The notes: a model not told the origin generated them from the letters alone. A stretch of DNA of 55,539 bases from Treponema zioleckii (GCF_014737315.1 NZ_JPUF01000021.1:1-55539), one strand, 5' to 3'. Counted from the first letter of the stretch, positions 17,936 through 27,066 are shown. Program-made: numbers and translations.

Positions 17936-18781
17936 ATGGATGATCAAGCTCAAGAACTTCGAGAGATGATGTCTGGTAGTCATAAAACTAGAATTATCGC
18001 GATAACAAGTGGTAAAGGTGGTGTAGGTAAAACAAATCTTGCCGTAAATATGGCTATTGCCTATGCCCAGCAGGGAAAAAAAGTTATTCTTATTGATGGC
18101 GATTTGGGAATGGCAAATGTCAATGTATTGCTCAATGTTGTTCCTCAGTGGAATCTCATGCAAGTTATAAATAAGCAAAAATCTATGCAAGAGATTGTTA
18201 CGGATACTGAGTTTGGTATAAAATTTATTGCTGGTGCCAATGGATTTTCTAAAATTGCAAACCTTTCAAAAGATGAACTTGACTATTTTGCAAAGCAATT
18301 TGCTTTGTTAGGAAATGCTGATATTATTCTTATTGATACAGGTGCGGGCATTGCGAACAACGTTCTTCAATTTGTTGCTGCAGCTGATGAAGTTTGTGTT
18401 GTTACGACTCCTGAGCCAACGGCAATTACTGATGCATACGGAATTATAAAAATTATCACGACCGAGCTTGTTGATCGTGAGACTAATATCAAGTTGCTTG
18501 TTAATCGTGTTCACTCTGCTGACGAGGGAAAGCGAATTTCTGAACGAATTATTAATATCGTTGCTCAATTCTTGAATTATAAGGTTGAATATATCGGATT
18601 TGTTTATGATGATCCTGTGGTTCAGGCCTCGGTTATACGTCAAAAACCTTTTATGATTGTAAATCCGACATCAAAACCTGCTCAGTGTGTAAAGCATATT
18701 GTTGGGCGGATTGAGAAAACTGACTCTGGTAGTACAGAGGGAGTTTCAAATTTTTTAAAGAAATTTTTACGAAAAAAATAA
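17936..18781 (+). CDS. flhG: flagellar number regulator FlhG (MinD-like ATPase)
   Basis: FlhG (FleN/YlxH) limits flagellar number and stimulates FlhF GTPase. The 281-residue MinD/ParA-type ATPase has the deviant Walker A SGKGGVGKTN (about residues 25-34), LIDGDLGMANVNVLL, the Walker B-like ILIDTGAGI and VTTPEPTAITDAYG. An N-terminal QAQELREMM segment matches the FlhF-activating helix DQA-x-x-LR of the family. A basic C-terminal tail (FLKKFLRKK) may serve membrane association. Confidence 0.95.
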   Translation: MDDQAQELREMMSGSHKTRIIAITSGKGGVGKTNLAVNMAIAYAQQGKKVILIDGDLGMANVNVLLNVVPQWNLMQVINKQKSMQEIVTDTEFGIKFIAGANGFSKIANLSKDELDYFAKQFALLGNADIILIDTGAGIANNVLQFVAAADEVCVVTTPEPTAITDAYGIIKIITTELVDRETNIKLLVNRVHSADEGKRISERIINIVAQFLNYKVEYIGFVYDDPVVQASVIRQKPFMIVNPTSKPAQCVKHIVGRIEKTDSGSTEGVSNFLKKFLRKK

Positions 18782-18931
18782 GATTCGGGTATATCTTTCG
18801 CTTGAAATGTTGTTGTAAAAAAATGCCAGAATCTTGTAAGTCCTTAAAGGAACACGATTTAACGTATTAACTTTTTAAGGTTGCTTCAAAAAAACAAAAA
18901 AATTAGAAGTTTTCTATATAATACAAAAAAC

Positions 18932-18960
18932 TTGACCGAATGTTTTTTTTGCCTTAATCT
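18932..18960 (+). promoter_or_regulatory. sigma-70 promoter before the fliA operon
   Basis: TTGACC (18932-18937), 17-base spacer, TAATCT (18955-18960). The expected start near 18967 leaves a leader of about 16 bases that consists mainly of the GGGAGGAG ribosome-binding site. It gives the fliA group a transcript separate from the preceding operon. The rest of the 200-base gap holds A/T-rich sequence with a weak CCTTAAA/TTTAAGG repeat. Confidence 0.6.
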
Positions 18961-18982
18961 GTTAATAGGGAGGAGTTAAAAA

Positions 18983-19765
18983 ATGATAAACCCGAAATAC
19001 ATTTGCATCTTTGCCGGAGTCGGGTTTTTTGTCTCTTTTATTATAGGCTTGCTTTCTGGTAACGGTTTTTTACATCCGCTCTTAATCGCTTTGATTTTTG
19101 CAATCGTTTTTGCTTTGTTATCCTTGGGAATCCAAATAGTTTATAATAAATTTTTGACTATAGGTGACTCGTATACAGGCAATGTTGGCGGTGATATGAA
19201 AACACCGTCTGTTGGTAGTGTTGTAAATATAACAGTTGATGATGATAATTTGCCTGATGAAGAGCAGGCTCCGAAGTTTTATGTTGAGAATAATAGACCG
19301 GGGCTTGGCGCCGAAGACCTAACTTCAGAAGCTGTTGATGCTCGTAATAAGCCTAAAAAATTAGAAACCCCGAAAGTTGTTACTGATGTTTCTGAATCGA
19401 TTTCTGATGTTCCTGTTTCTGAGCCTGTTCAAAATCCATCTCAAATACATGACTCGTCAGGTTTTACTCCGATGAGCGTGACGGATTTGTCAAAGTCAGA
19501 AAATGGCGGTGTGGCTGAAGCTGCAACCGTCGCAAGTAATACAAATAATGGAAATGCGAGAGTTGCCACTGGTAGTGCTTCTGACTCGTTAGATGATTTG
19601 CCGGATATCGGTGATTTTTCTCCTGGTGCGGTCAAATCGACTTCTGATGTAATTTCGGATGCTTCATTTTCTCCGTCTTCTACTTCCTCTTCATCTAGTG
19701 GAAAAGAGCAGAATTCTGAGTTGATGGCACAAGCCATTCGTACCATATTAGCAAACGACAATTAA
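18983..19765 (+). CDS. membrane protein with long polar tail, flagellar cluster
   Basis: I cannot name this 260-residue protein. Two membrane segments (about residues 6-25 and 31-52) are followed by a soluble tail of 200 residues that is rich in Ser, Asp, Val and Pro, has repeated DVS/PVSEPV-like units, and looks mostly disordered; it ends with a short helix-like LMAQAIRTILAND. The start has a strong GGGAGGAG. It lies between flhG and fliA, a position where treponemes carry a poorly conserved gene, so a flagellar or anti-sigma-like role is possible but not shown. fliA begins 16 bases later. Confidence 0.8.
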   Translation: MINPKYICIFAGVGFFVSFIIGLLSGNGFLHPLLIALIFAIVFALLSLGIQIVYNKFLTIGDSYTGNVGGDMKTPSVGSVVNITVDDDNLPDEEQAPKFYVENNRPGLGAEDLTSEAVDARNKPKKLETPKVVTDVSESISDVPVSEPVQNPSQIHDSSGFTPMSVTDLSKSENGGVAEAATVASNTNNGNARVATGSASDSLDDLPDIGDFSPGAVKSTSDVISDASFSPSSTSSSSSGKEQNSELMAQAIRTILANDN

Positions 19766-19780
19766 AAAAAGGTGTGATAG

Positions 19781-20578
19781 ATGGATATTGCTAAGTCGCA
19801 AATTATTAACGATGAAATTGAAGATGCACTTTGGAAGGATTTCGAAAAATCGAAATCCCCTGTCCTGCGTGATAAAATAATTCGTAAATATATGCCTCTT
19901 GTAAAATATGTGGCAGGAAAGGTTTCTGTAGGGCTTCCTGCTAGCATGGAATTTGATGATTTGGTAGGTTTTGGGCAATTTGGTCTTTTGGATGCTATCA
20001 ATAAGTATGATTTAAATAAGAAGGTAAAATTTAAGACTTACGCAGTTACTCGAATCCGCGGTGCAATTTTTGATGAGATGCGGCAGTTGGATTGGGTTCC
20101 TCGTTCTGTTCGTCAAAAATCACGTGAAATTGAAGATACAATCAGTGAGCTTGAGGCAAAATTGGCACGTCCTGCTACAGATGCTGAAATTGCAAAGGAG
20201 ATGAATCTTACTGAGGAAGAGTATCAGCATACGGTTATGAAAATTAGCGGAACTAGCGTCCTGTCATTGAATGATGTTTGGTATTCTGGTGATGACAGTG
20301 ATCATGTTTCCATTGGTGATAGTATAGAGTCTCCTTCAAGCCTTAATCCAGATGTTCAGGTCGAGAAGGAGGAAATAAAAAAAGTTATAATGCAGGCGAT
20401 AAATGAGCTCCCTGAAAAGGAGAAAATGGTTATTGTCTTGTATTATCATGAAGATTTGACTTTTAAAGAAATTGGACAGGTTTTAGCTGTTTCTGAATCG
20501 AGAATTTCTCAACTTCATTCAAATGCTAACTTGCATTTGCGCGCTAAATTGACGAATTTTAGAAAGGGTATTTTTTAG
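19781..20578 (+). CDS. fliA: flagellar sigma factor sigma-28 (FliA/WhiG)
   Basis: A 265-residue sigma-70-family factor of the FliA/WhiG group. Region 2 contains KYMPLVKYVAGKV, FDDLVGFGQFGLLDAI and FKTYAVTRIRGAIFDEMR; the RQLDWVPRSVRQK segment is typical of flagellar sigma factors. Region 3 follows, and region 4 has LPEKEKMVIVLYYHEDLTFKEIG with the helix-turn-helix VLAVSESRISQLHS. It should recognise TAAA-N15-GCCGATAA, which is what lies before flgF at 50621. AGGTG precedes the ATG; fapA starts three bases after the stop. Confidence 0.95.
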   Translation: MDIAKSQIINDEIEDALWKDFEKSKSPVLRDKIIRKYMPLVKYVAGKVSVGLPASMEFDDLVGFGQFGLLDAINKYDLNKKVKFKTYAVTRIRGAIFDEMRQLDWVPRSVRQKSREIEDTISELEAKLARPATDAEIAKEMNLTEEEYQHTVMKISGTSVLSLNDVWYSGDDSDHVSIGDSIESPSSLNPDVQVEKEEIKKVIMQAINELPEKEKMVIVLYYHEDLTFKEIGQVLAVSESRISQLHSNANLHLRAKLTNFRKGIF

Positions 20579-20581
20579 GCT

Positions 20582-22552
20582 ATGGTAACATTAGAATCTA
20601 TTCGAAAAGATATGTCCGAACTCTTAAAGACTGATAGTGAAATCCGATGTGTTGAAGTTTGTGCTGATACATTGGATGAGGCTCTTTCGGATGCTGCTGT
20701 TCAGTTTGATACAAAAGTTTCTAATCTTGAATATGAAGTGGTTGAAAAGGGGTTTGAAGGAATTATGGGGCTTGCCAAACGGCCTTGGACTTTAAAAGTT
20801 TATCAGAACCCTGATACTATTATAAAATCCGTCAAGAAAAAGGGCGGGGATATGTTTGGCGACGAAGAAAATATGGTTGATGATAAACCTGTATCAAAAG
20901 ATGGTGTTTATTATATTCGTCATTTTGATTCGGATATCGCATTGAAAGTTGTGCTTCCTATTGGTGAAGGTTCGCCAGTTTCTCTTGGAAATGTCCTCAA
21001 TGATTTGAAACGTCCTGATACTTCAAGTTTTGATGAAGAGTTGATTAAAAAACTCATTATTTCTGGAACGAATGGTGAATACGAGATTATTGGCAGATAT
21101 ACGCATATACCTTCTGCTGATGCGATTTTCGTTGTTGATATTGCAAAAGATGAAATGAATGCTACTGCGACTATAACTCCGCCATCTGCTGGTGGTGCTG
21201 ATATTACACCTGAGCAGATTAAGGCAGCTTTGAAGTCTCAGGGGGTTGTTGCAGGAATCTCAAATGAGAAAATTCAGGCGTTAGTAGATTCTCCAATTTA
21301 TAATGCGCCTGTTGTTGTTGCTGAGGCAAATCAACCTGTTGATGGCCGAGATGCTTACATTGCTTATAATTTTGAGACAGATCTTTCAAAGATTCGGGCA
21401 AAGGAAGCTGCTAACGGTCAGGTTGATTTTAAGGAACTTAACTTAATTCAAAACGTTGTTGAAGGGCAACCTCTCGCGCAAAAAATTCTTGCAGAACGTG
21501 GAAAAGCTGGAAAAACTCTCTTTGGTCGTTATTTGGAAGCAAAAAACGGAAAGGATATCAGTTTGCCGTTGGGTAAAAACGTAAAAGTTGATAAAGACGG
21601 TTGCACGATTCTTGCTGCTATGAACGGTCAGGTTTTGCTCGTAAATGATAAAATCACAGTTGAGCCTATCATTGAATACGATGGTATTAATATTAAGACT
21701 GGAAATGTAACTTTCCTTGGTACAGTAATTGTAAAAGGAAATGTTGAAGACGGATTTAATATTAAAGCTAGCGGAAATATTGAAGTTAGTGGTACCGTTG
21801 GAAAAAGTAAACTTGAATCTGATGGTGATATTATTGTTTCTCAGGGTGTTATTGGCCGTGATGAGGGTGAAATTACTTGTGGTGGAACTCTTTGGGCTAA
21901 ATTTATTCAGAATACAACTGTAAACGCTGGTGAAAATATTATTGTAACAGATTCTATTATGAACAGTAATGTTTCTGCCCAGAAAAAAATTATTCTTCAA
22001 GGTAAGCGTGCGCAGATTACTGGTGGGCATTTGTTTGCTACGGAAACAATTGCTGCCAAGAATATCGGTTCGGATGGTGGTGGTACTGAAACTGTACTCG
22101 CAGTCGGTTTTGATCCTAAGGCTAAACATCGGCTTGAAGAATTGCAAGAGATGCAAGGTAACAATGTTAAGCTGCTTGATGATTTGGAACTTAATATTGC
22201 AACTCTTGAAAATATGAAGAAAATTCGTAAATCACTGCCAAAAGAAAAAGAAGCAAATCTTGAGCACTTGATTCAGCAGAAAAATGAGTTGACGGAAAAG
22301 AGTATTGAATACAATGAAGAAATTACAAAAATTCAGGCTCATTTGCGTGAACTTAAAAACGTTGGCAAAGTCTATGCATCAGGAACAGTTTATGCGGGCG
22401 TAAAAATTTATGTCCGTGATGAAAAAGAGGAAGTGCGTTCTGATACAAAGAGCGTAACTTTTTATTATGAAGAAGGATTTGTTCGTCGTGGTAAGTATGA
22501 ACAGCCTTCAATGGATGATGTAAAAGGTCCAGATGGCTATAGCTCCAATTGA
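20582..22552 (+). CDS. FapA/DUF342 protein with N-terminal Jag-N-like domain
   Basis: A 656-residue protein of the FapA (DUF342) family. The centre shows the family's parallel beta-helix pattern of repeated Gly, Asn and Val steps (about 340-510: GNVTFLGTVIVKGNV, IKASGNIEVSGTVGKSKLES). A helical, coiled-coil-like stretch follows (about 525-600), then a short beta C terminus. The first 75 residues (VEVCADTLDEALSDAAVQF, then EYEVVEKGFEGIMGLAKRP) match the Jag-N pattern EVLEEGSKGFLGIG found in KhpB/Jag. The family often sits by flagellar regulators; its job is not settled. It overlaps the next gene by 20 bases. Confidence 0.87.
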   Translation: MVTLESIRKDMSELLKTDSEIRCVEVCADTLDEALSDAAVQFDTKVSNLEYEVVEKGFEGIMGLAKRPWTLKVYQNPDTIIKSVKKKGGDMFGDEENMVDDKPVSKDGVYYIRHFDSDIALKVVLPIGEGSPVSLGNVLNDLKRPDTSSFDEELIKKLIISGTNGEYEIIGRYTHIPSADAIFVVDIAKDEMNATATITPPSAGGADITPEQIKAALKSQGVVAGISNEKIQALVDSPIYNAPVVVAEANQPVDGRDAYIAYNFETDLSKIRAKEAANGQVDFKELNLIQNVVEGQPLAQKILAERGKAGKTLFGRYLEAKNGKDISLPLGKNVKVDKDGCTILAAMNGQVLLVNDKITVEPIIEYDGINIKTGNVTFLGTVIVKGNVEDGFNIKASGNIEVSGTVGKSKLESDGDIIVSQGVIGRDEGEITCGGTLWAKFIQNTTVNAGENIIVTDSIMNSNVSAQKKIILQGKRAQITGGHLFATETIAAKNIGSDGGGTETVLAVGFDPKAKHRLEELQEMQGNNVKLLDDLELNIATLENMKKIRKSLPKEKEANLEHLIQQKNELTEKSIEYNEEITKIQAHLRELKNVGKVYASGTVYAGVKIYVRDEKEEVRSDTKSVTFYYEEGFVRRGKYEQPSMDDVKGPDGYSSN

Positions 22553-22862
22553 TTTGCAAACAATGTATTCTCAGATGAATAATGTCGCTAAAACTGTTGC
22601 TCATCAACAGCAAGGGGCGCAATTGACTCAGCAGCTTGAGGAAGCGAAAGTTATTCAGCAAAATTTGGAGAAATCGACTGTTGTAAAAAAAGCAGCTGAT
22701 AATGAGGCAAAAACTTTATCCGTAGATACTAATACTAATCCTAAAAATAGCTATCAAAATCCTCGAAAAAAGAATGGTAAGAATAATGAGGGAGAAGAGA
22801 AGCCTAAACAGGATGAATATAGGGAGTCCTATTTAGGTCAGCATATTGATATTACAAGCTGA
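22533..22862 (+). CDS. small polar protein of unknown function
   Basis: A 109-residue protein that I do not recognise. It begins MAIAPIDLQTMYSQMNNVAK, then is rich in Gln, Lys, Glu and Asn, with a helical first half (about 5-60) and a charged, low-complexity second half. No signal peptide or membrane segment is visible, so it is probably cytoplasmic. The start overlaps the end of the fapA-like gene by 20 bases and has AAAGG upstream, and the next gene follows after 17 bases, so it belongs to the fliA operon. A comparable small gene occurs in treponemal flagellar clusters as far as I recall. Confidence 0.75.
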   Translation: MAIAPIDLQTMYSQMNNVAKTVAHQQQGAQLTQQLEEAKVIQQNLEKSTVVKKAADNEAKTLSVDTNTNPKNSYQNPRKKNGKNNEGEEKPKQDEYRESYLGQHIDITS

Positions 22863-22879
22863 TTATCAATGGTTTTATT

Positions 22880-23570
22880 ATGGTTGCTTTTTTTATTGTA
22901 ACAATTTTTATAGTCAATATTTCCCTTTGGGTTGTGCTCATTGTAAAATTTAAGCGGCTTTTTTCTACAGATGACATTATTTCTTCTACGCGGGCAGAAT
23001 TGACTAAGATGCTTGCGGATGTAAATCGAAATACTGATCGAGATTTAATGTTGATGGAAGATAAAATAAAGGAGCTGAAGGCTGTAATTGCTGAAGCTGA
23101 CCGGCATTTGTCGGTTGCAAAAAAATGAACTTGAGCGTCAGCAACAGGCTGCTGCTTTTGAACAGCGTTTGGTTTCTGGTCGGCCTAATAATTTTGCGAT
23201 GGGGGAGAACGGTTTTGAGGAAAAGGCTTTTAGGACCTATGAACAAGCAGGAGATGCTTTAGCTGCTGCAAGAACATCGCCATATGATGGTGGTAGGAAA
23301 AATCTTAATAGGCCTAATATTATTTCTTCGCCGACAGGAACCACTTTTTCTGTAGAGTCAAAAACTTCCCAATCAGTTGTTAATAGCACTGATGGAAGTA
23401 TATTGGGGGGGCCTAGAGTTCGTTATGCTGAAAAACCGATTGTTCCTAAAAAATCTTTCGCTGATTCCGTAAAGGATTTGTACCAAAAAGGAAATTCTGT
23501 TGAAGAGATTGCTATGATATTGGGGACGTCTACAACTGAAGTTCAGTTTGTAATAGATATGAATTTTTAG
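22880..23570 (+). pseudogene. SwrB-like flagellar protein, split by one-base frameshift
   Basis: Frame one (22880-23128) encodes an N-terminal membrane helix (about residues 2-22) and the start of a coiled coil, and stops with SVAKK at a seven-A run (23119-23125). The second frame, entered without loss if that run had six A, continues SVAKNELERQQQ and runs to 23570. The joined product would be about 229 residues: membrane helix, coiled coil, a disordered middle and a C-terminal helix-turn-helix-like segment (LYQKGNSVEEIAMILGTST, then EVQFVIDM). This order resembles SwrB of Bacillus, which sits after sigD and activates the flagellar export gate. Sequencing error, true mutation or slippage are all possible. 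Confidence 0.7.
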
Positions 23571-23612
23571 ATAAAAATTCTGAAAAAGTTGATAAAATTG
23601 TCTTTTTTTCTA

Positions 23613-23642
23613 TTGACTTTTTTTTTATGAGTCCGATATAGT
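23613..23642 (+). promoter_or_regulatory. promoter of tRNA-Phe
   Basis: TTGACT (23613-23618), 18-base spacer, TATAGT (23637-23642). Transcription should start near 23649, six bases before the mature tRNA 5' end. Confidence 0.65.
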
Positions 23643-23654
23643 ATTAATCACTTC

Positions 23655-23727
23655 GCCGCTGTAGCTCAGTTGGTAGAGCAATGGACTGAAAATCCATGTG
23701 TCGTTGGTCCGATTCCAACCGGTGGCA
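23655..23727 (+). tRNA. tRNA-Phe (GAA)
   Basis: A complete cloverleaf of 73 bases. The acceptor stem pairs GCCGCTG with CGGTGGC (two G-U pairs), the D arm is GCTC-AGTTGGTA-GAGC, the anticodon arm ATGGA-CTGAAAA-TCCAT gives anticodon GAA, the variable loop is GTGTC and the T arm GTTGG-TCCGATT-CCAAC. The T loop starts TCC rather than the common TTC. The 3' CCA is not encoded and must be added. A terminator begins four bases downstream, so it is transcribed alone. Confidence 0.97.
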
Positions 23728-23730
23728 AAA

Positions 23731-23757
23731 GCCAAGGTGTTAAACCTTGGCTTTTTT
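23731..23757 (+). terminator. terminator of tRNA-Phe
   Basis: GCCAAGG and CCTTGGC form a seven-base-pair stem with a seven-base loop, followed by seven T. Confidence 0.9.
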
Positions 23758-23792
23758 TATTTTTGCTTAAAATAAAATTTGGAGATAGACAT

Positions 23793-23828
23793 AAAAAAAG
23801 GCCAGACTTGTATAAGTCCGGCCTTTTT
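23793..23828 (-). terminator. terminator of the mgl operon
   Basis: GGCCAGACTT and AAGTCCGGCC (23800-23823) form a stem with one A-C mismatch and a GTAT loop. On the minus strand it is followed by seven T and lies 12 bases after the mglC stop; the flanking A and T runs could let it work in both directions. Confidence 0.88.
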
Positions 23829-23839
23829 GTTAAGAGTTT

Positions 23840-25495
23840 TTATCTTACTTTCGTTTCAAGTATTTTACGTCTATCCAATGCAACAGCAGCAATGATGATA
23901 AGACCTTTGAATACGAACTGTAAGTTTGTATCAATGTGAAGGAATGTGAGACAATATGTAAGGCTAGTGAAGATGATTACACCGATTGCCGCACCACCAA
24001 TTTTACCGATACCACCATTGAATGAAATGCCACCTACGACACATGCTGCGATAGCATCCATTTCGTATCCCTGACCTGTACCAGCACTTGCGTTTGCTCG
24101 GAATGCTTCCAAGAATGCTCCGCAACCGTAGAAAATACCTGCCATAATAAATACGCCCATTGTTACCCAGAAAACGCTGATACCACTTACGCTTGCAGCT
24201 TCTGCGTTGCCACCGACTGCATACATGTTTTTTCCGAAAATTGTTTTATTCCAAATGAACCATGCAACAATAATCGCGATGATTGCAGGAATAATGAGCT
24301 TAGGGAATGTTATGAGTTCTCCGTTTATAACTCCTAATACCCAACGGCCTCCAATCATATCCTTTACGCCAGAGTCAATAGAACCTACAGGTGTTCCTGT
24401 TGTTCCAAAGAAGAGAAGTCCGTAAATAATGAGCTGTGAAGCTAGTGTTGAAATGAACGGGTGCATCTTCAATTTTGCTGTAAAAACGCCTGCAAATGCA
24501 CAGAAGAATGTACAGAAGAAAACTGAAAGGAAAAGTGCCAAAGCCAAACGTGCGCCCATTGGCATTGCTGTAAAATTCCAAGGACCCATATTGAAGAATT
24601 TTACGATGTTCGTACCTGGATGAAGAATTAGACCTGTGATTACAGAACCCATTGCAACCATGCGGCCAACGCTCAAATCTGTACCTGCGAGCAAAATCAA
24701 TCCTGCTACACCGAGTGCGTAGAACATACGAGTTGATGACTGCTCAAGAATCGTAAAGATATTTGGCAATGTAAGGAGGTTTCCTGCATTGATTAAAGGT
24801 GCGATGATGATACAAACAATGAAGAATACGAGGATAGCAAGATACAATCCGTTATCAAGGAGAAATTTAGAGAATTTGAAGTTGTTGACATAATTTTTGC
24901 AACCTAACTGAAAATCCTCAACAAAATTACTCTTTTCATTGCGCAATGTTCTGTTAATCTGTACATGGTCTGTAAATGCTTGTTTCTTCGCATCTTTACA
25001 ACGCTCAATAAGTGTTTGCGTCTGATTTTTTGCGTCGAAAAGGGCTGATTTTAATTCGTATTGAGCAGTTTGCTTATCTGCTGGTGTCGTCGCTTTATTG
25101 ATTCGTTCCTGACCAGTAGCTTTTATCTCTTCTACTTTTTTTGCATATTCGGCTTTGAAATTTGCAATTTTCTCGTTTTCTATTTTATCTACATTTGCAA
25201 TATAATCTTTTGAGATTTGATTTGCGTATGCTAAGCCTTCTTTTGTAAGTCTTTTATCTTCTGTTGCATTTTTTCTTGCGATTTCTTGTGCTGTTTTAAT
25301 TTGCTCTTTGTAATCTGCGATTAAGCGTTCTTTCTCAGAAGTTTCAATCATCGGATTGCGTTTTGTTGCGGTTATCGCTTGGTGCAAATCTATAACCTTA
25401 TTTACACCTAATTCTCGAATCTCTCGCAGGTTATTTAAATATCCCTGCAATTTCTCGTCATCGTACAGAGATTCTAGTTTCTTGTTTTCTGCCAT
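23840..25495 (-). CDS. mglC: galactose/glucose ABC permease MglC with long N-terminal extension
   Basis: The C-terminal 335 residues are a standard MglC/RbsC-type permease of the ABC importer for galactose or glucose: several membrane helices, GLILLAGTDLSVGRMVAMGSV, AGVFTAKLKMHPFISTLASQ and the EAA-like GIGKIGGAAIGVII. In front of it are about 215 residues that ordinary MglC (about 336 residues) lacks: charged, Lys/Glu/Ala-rich, helical, with no hydrophobic segment, so probably a cytoplasmic coiled coil. The start at 25495 (MAENKKLESL) is chosen because GGAGG lies five bases upstream; an ATG at 25519 lies before that site. It follows mglA by 52 bases. Confidence 0.93.
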   Translation of the reverse strand: MAENKKLESLYDDEKLQGYLNNLREIRELGVNKVIDLHQAITATKRNPMIETSEKERLIADYKEQIKTAQEIARKNATEDKRLTKEGLAYANQISKDYIANVDKIENEKIANFKAEYAKKVEEIKATGQERINKATTPADKQTAQYELKSALFDAKNQTQTLIERCKDAKKQAFTDHVQINRTLRNEKSNFVEDFQLGCKNYVNNFKFSKFLLDNGLYLAILVFFIVCIIIAPLINAGNLLTLPNIFTILEQSSTRMFYALGVAGLILLAGTDLSVGRMVAMGSVITGLILHPGTNIVKFFNMGPWNFTAMPMGARLALALFLSVFFCTFFCAFAGVFTAKLKMHPFISTLASQLIIYGLLFFGTTGTPVGSIDSGVKDMIGGRWVLGVINGELITFPKLIIPAIIAIIVAWFIWNKTIFGKNMYAVGGNAEAASVSGISVFWVTMGVFIMAGIFYGCGAFLEAFRANASAGTGQGYEMDAIAACVVGGISFNGGIGKIGGAAIGVIIFTSLTYCLTFLHIDTNLQFVFKGLIIIAAVALDRRKILETKVR

Positions 25496-25547
25496 AAATT
25501 CCTCCATTTTATGGGACATTTGTTTGCAAGCAAAAAGTGTGTGCTGA

Positions 25548-27041
25548 TTACAGATATTTGTCAGAAAGTCTGAGTAATGCTTCCTGATCGGTATCTTTTG
25601 TGTTTACGATGCCTGCAAGTCTGTGGTTTGACATGACCGCAATTCTGTTTGTAATGCCTAAAATTTCAGGCATTTCACTAGAAACAACGATAATTGTTTT
25701 TCCAGCTTTTGCCATTTGGATAATCAGCTGATAAATTTCGTACTTTGCACCAACGTCGATACCTCGTGTAGGCTCATCAAGCAAGAAAATATCTGGTTCT
25801 CGCTCAATCCATTTTCCGATAATGACTTTCTGCTGATTTCCACCACTCAATGAACTGATAAGTTCATCTGCGGAAACACATTTTGTGTGCATTTTTTTAA
25901 TCTCTCGGTTAGCTGCATCTCTCATTTTCTTATTTGAGAGCAAGCCGAAAGATTTATATTGTTGGAGATTTGTAATACATGTGTTGAATTCAATTGAAGC
26001 CTTACCGAACATACCGTCCAGCTTTCGTTCCTCTGTTACGAGGGCGAAGTTATAATCCATAGCTTCTTTCGGAGTTCGGAAACGGAGTTTTTTTCCATTG
26101 AGAATGATTTCTCCGGTTGCAATAGTCCTGATTCCGAAAATTGATTCAAGAAGTTCACTGCGGCCTGCACCTACAAGTCCGTATAAACCAAAAATTTCTC
26201 CTTTCTTTACGGTGAAAGAAATATCTTCAAGATGTGGCTCATATTTTGTAGAGAGGTTTCTGATTTCAAGATAGTCATCGCCAGGTTTGTTGTCAACGTC
26301 TGGGAATCGTTTGTCAAGCGAACGGCCTACCATCGCTGAAATCAACTCATCCATCTGTGAATTTTTTGTTTCTTTCTGGTAAACCATGTTACCATCGCGC
26401 AAAACGGCAACTTCGTCGCAAATTTGGAAAATCTCATCCATTTTGTGAGAAATATATACGAAAGATACACCTTTTTCACGCAAACTTCTTACGATTGAAA
26501 AAAGTTTATTGATTTCTGGTTCTGTTAAAGAAGATGTTGGTTCGTCCAAAACAATAATTTTGGCATTGTAAGAAACGGCTTTTGCGATTTCTACCATCTG
26601 TCGCTGAGAAACAGACATTTTGCGCATAATTGTATTTGGGTTTACACGCATATTAAGGGTAGCAAAAAGCTTGCTACTTTCTCGGAACATCTTGTTTTCA
26701 TCGATAATTCCTAGTTTTTTTGGGTAACGGCCCAAAAACAAATTATCCTTAACTGTGCGGTCCAAGCATTGATTCAATTCCTGGTGAACCATTGCTACGC
26801 CGTTTTCGAGGGCTTCCTTTGGATTTTTAAAATCTACTGGTTTTCCATCAAGAAAAATTTGTCCTTCATCTTTTGCATAAATTCCGAACAAACATTTCAT
26901 CATTGTAGATTTTCCAGCTCCGTTCTCTCCCATAAGACCGAGAACATTACCTTTTTTGATTGTTAAATTGATTCCGTTCAGAACTTTATTCTTTGCAAAA
27001 GATTTGGAAAGATTTTTAATTTCGAGTAGGTATTGATTCAT
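25548..27041 (-). CDS. mglA: galactose/glucose ABC transporter ATPase MglA
   Basis: A 497-residue double ATPase of the MglA/RbsA type that powers sugar import at the inner membrane. The first half has Walker A GENGAGKSTMMK, the signature MSVSQRQMVEIAKA and Walker B IIVLDEPTSSL. The second half has a typical degenerate Walker A (GLVGAGRSELLE), LSGGNQQKVIIGKW and IFLLDEPTRGIDVGAK. AAGGA lies nine bases before the ATG. Between it and mglB a hairpin probably lowers its transcription relative to the binding protein. Confidence 0.97.
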   Translation of the reverse strand: MNQYLLEIKNLSKSFAKNKVLNGINLTIKKGNVLGLMGENGAGKSTMMKCLFGIYAKDEGQIFLDGKPVDFKNPKEALENGVAMVHQELNQCLDRTVKDNLFLGRYPKKLGIIDENKMFRESSKLFATLNMRVNPNTIMRKMSVSQRQMVEIAKAVSYNAKIIVLDEPTSSLTEPEINKLFSIVRSLREKGVSFVYISHKMDEIFQICDEVAVLRDGNMVYQKETKNSQMDELISAMVGRSLDKRFPDVDNKPGDDYLEIRNLSTKYEPHLEDISFTVKKGEIFGLYGLVGAGRSELLESIFGIRTIATGEIILNGKKLRFRTPKEAMDYNFALVTEERKLDGMFGKASIEFNTCITNLQQYKSFGLLSNKKMRDAANREIKKMHTKCVSADELISSLSGGNQQKVIIGKWIEREPDIFLLDEPTRGIDVGAKYEIYQLIIQMAKAGKTIIVVSSEMPEILGITNRIAVMSNHRLAGIVNTKDTDQEALLRLSDKYL

Positions 27042-27066
27042 ATATAGACATCCTTCATTAAAAAAT

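Noticed and set aside
18782-18931. Possible small RNA or terminator after flhG
   Set aside because: Complementary arms are short and far apart, and no T tract follows them.
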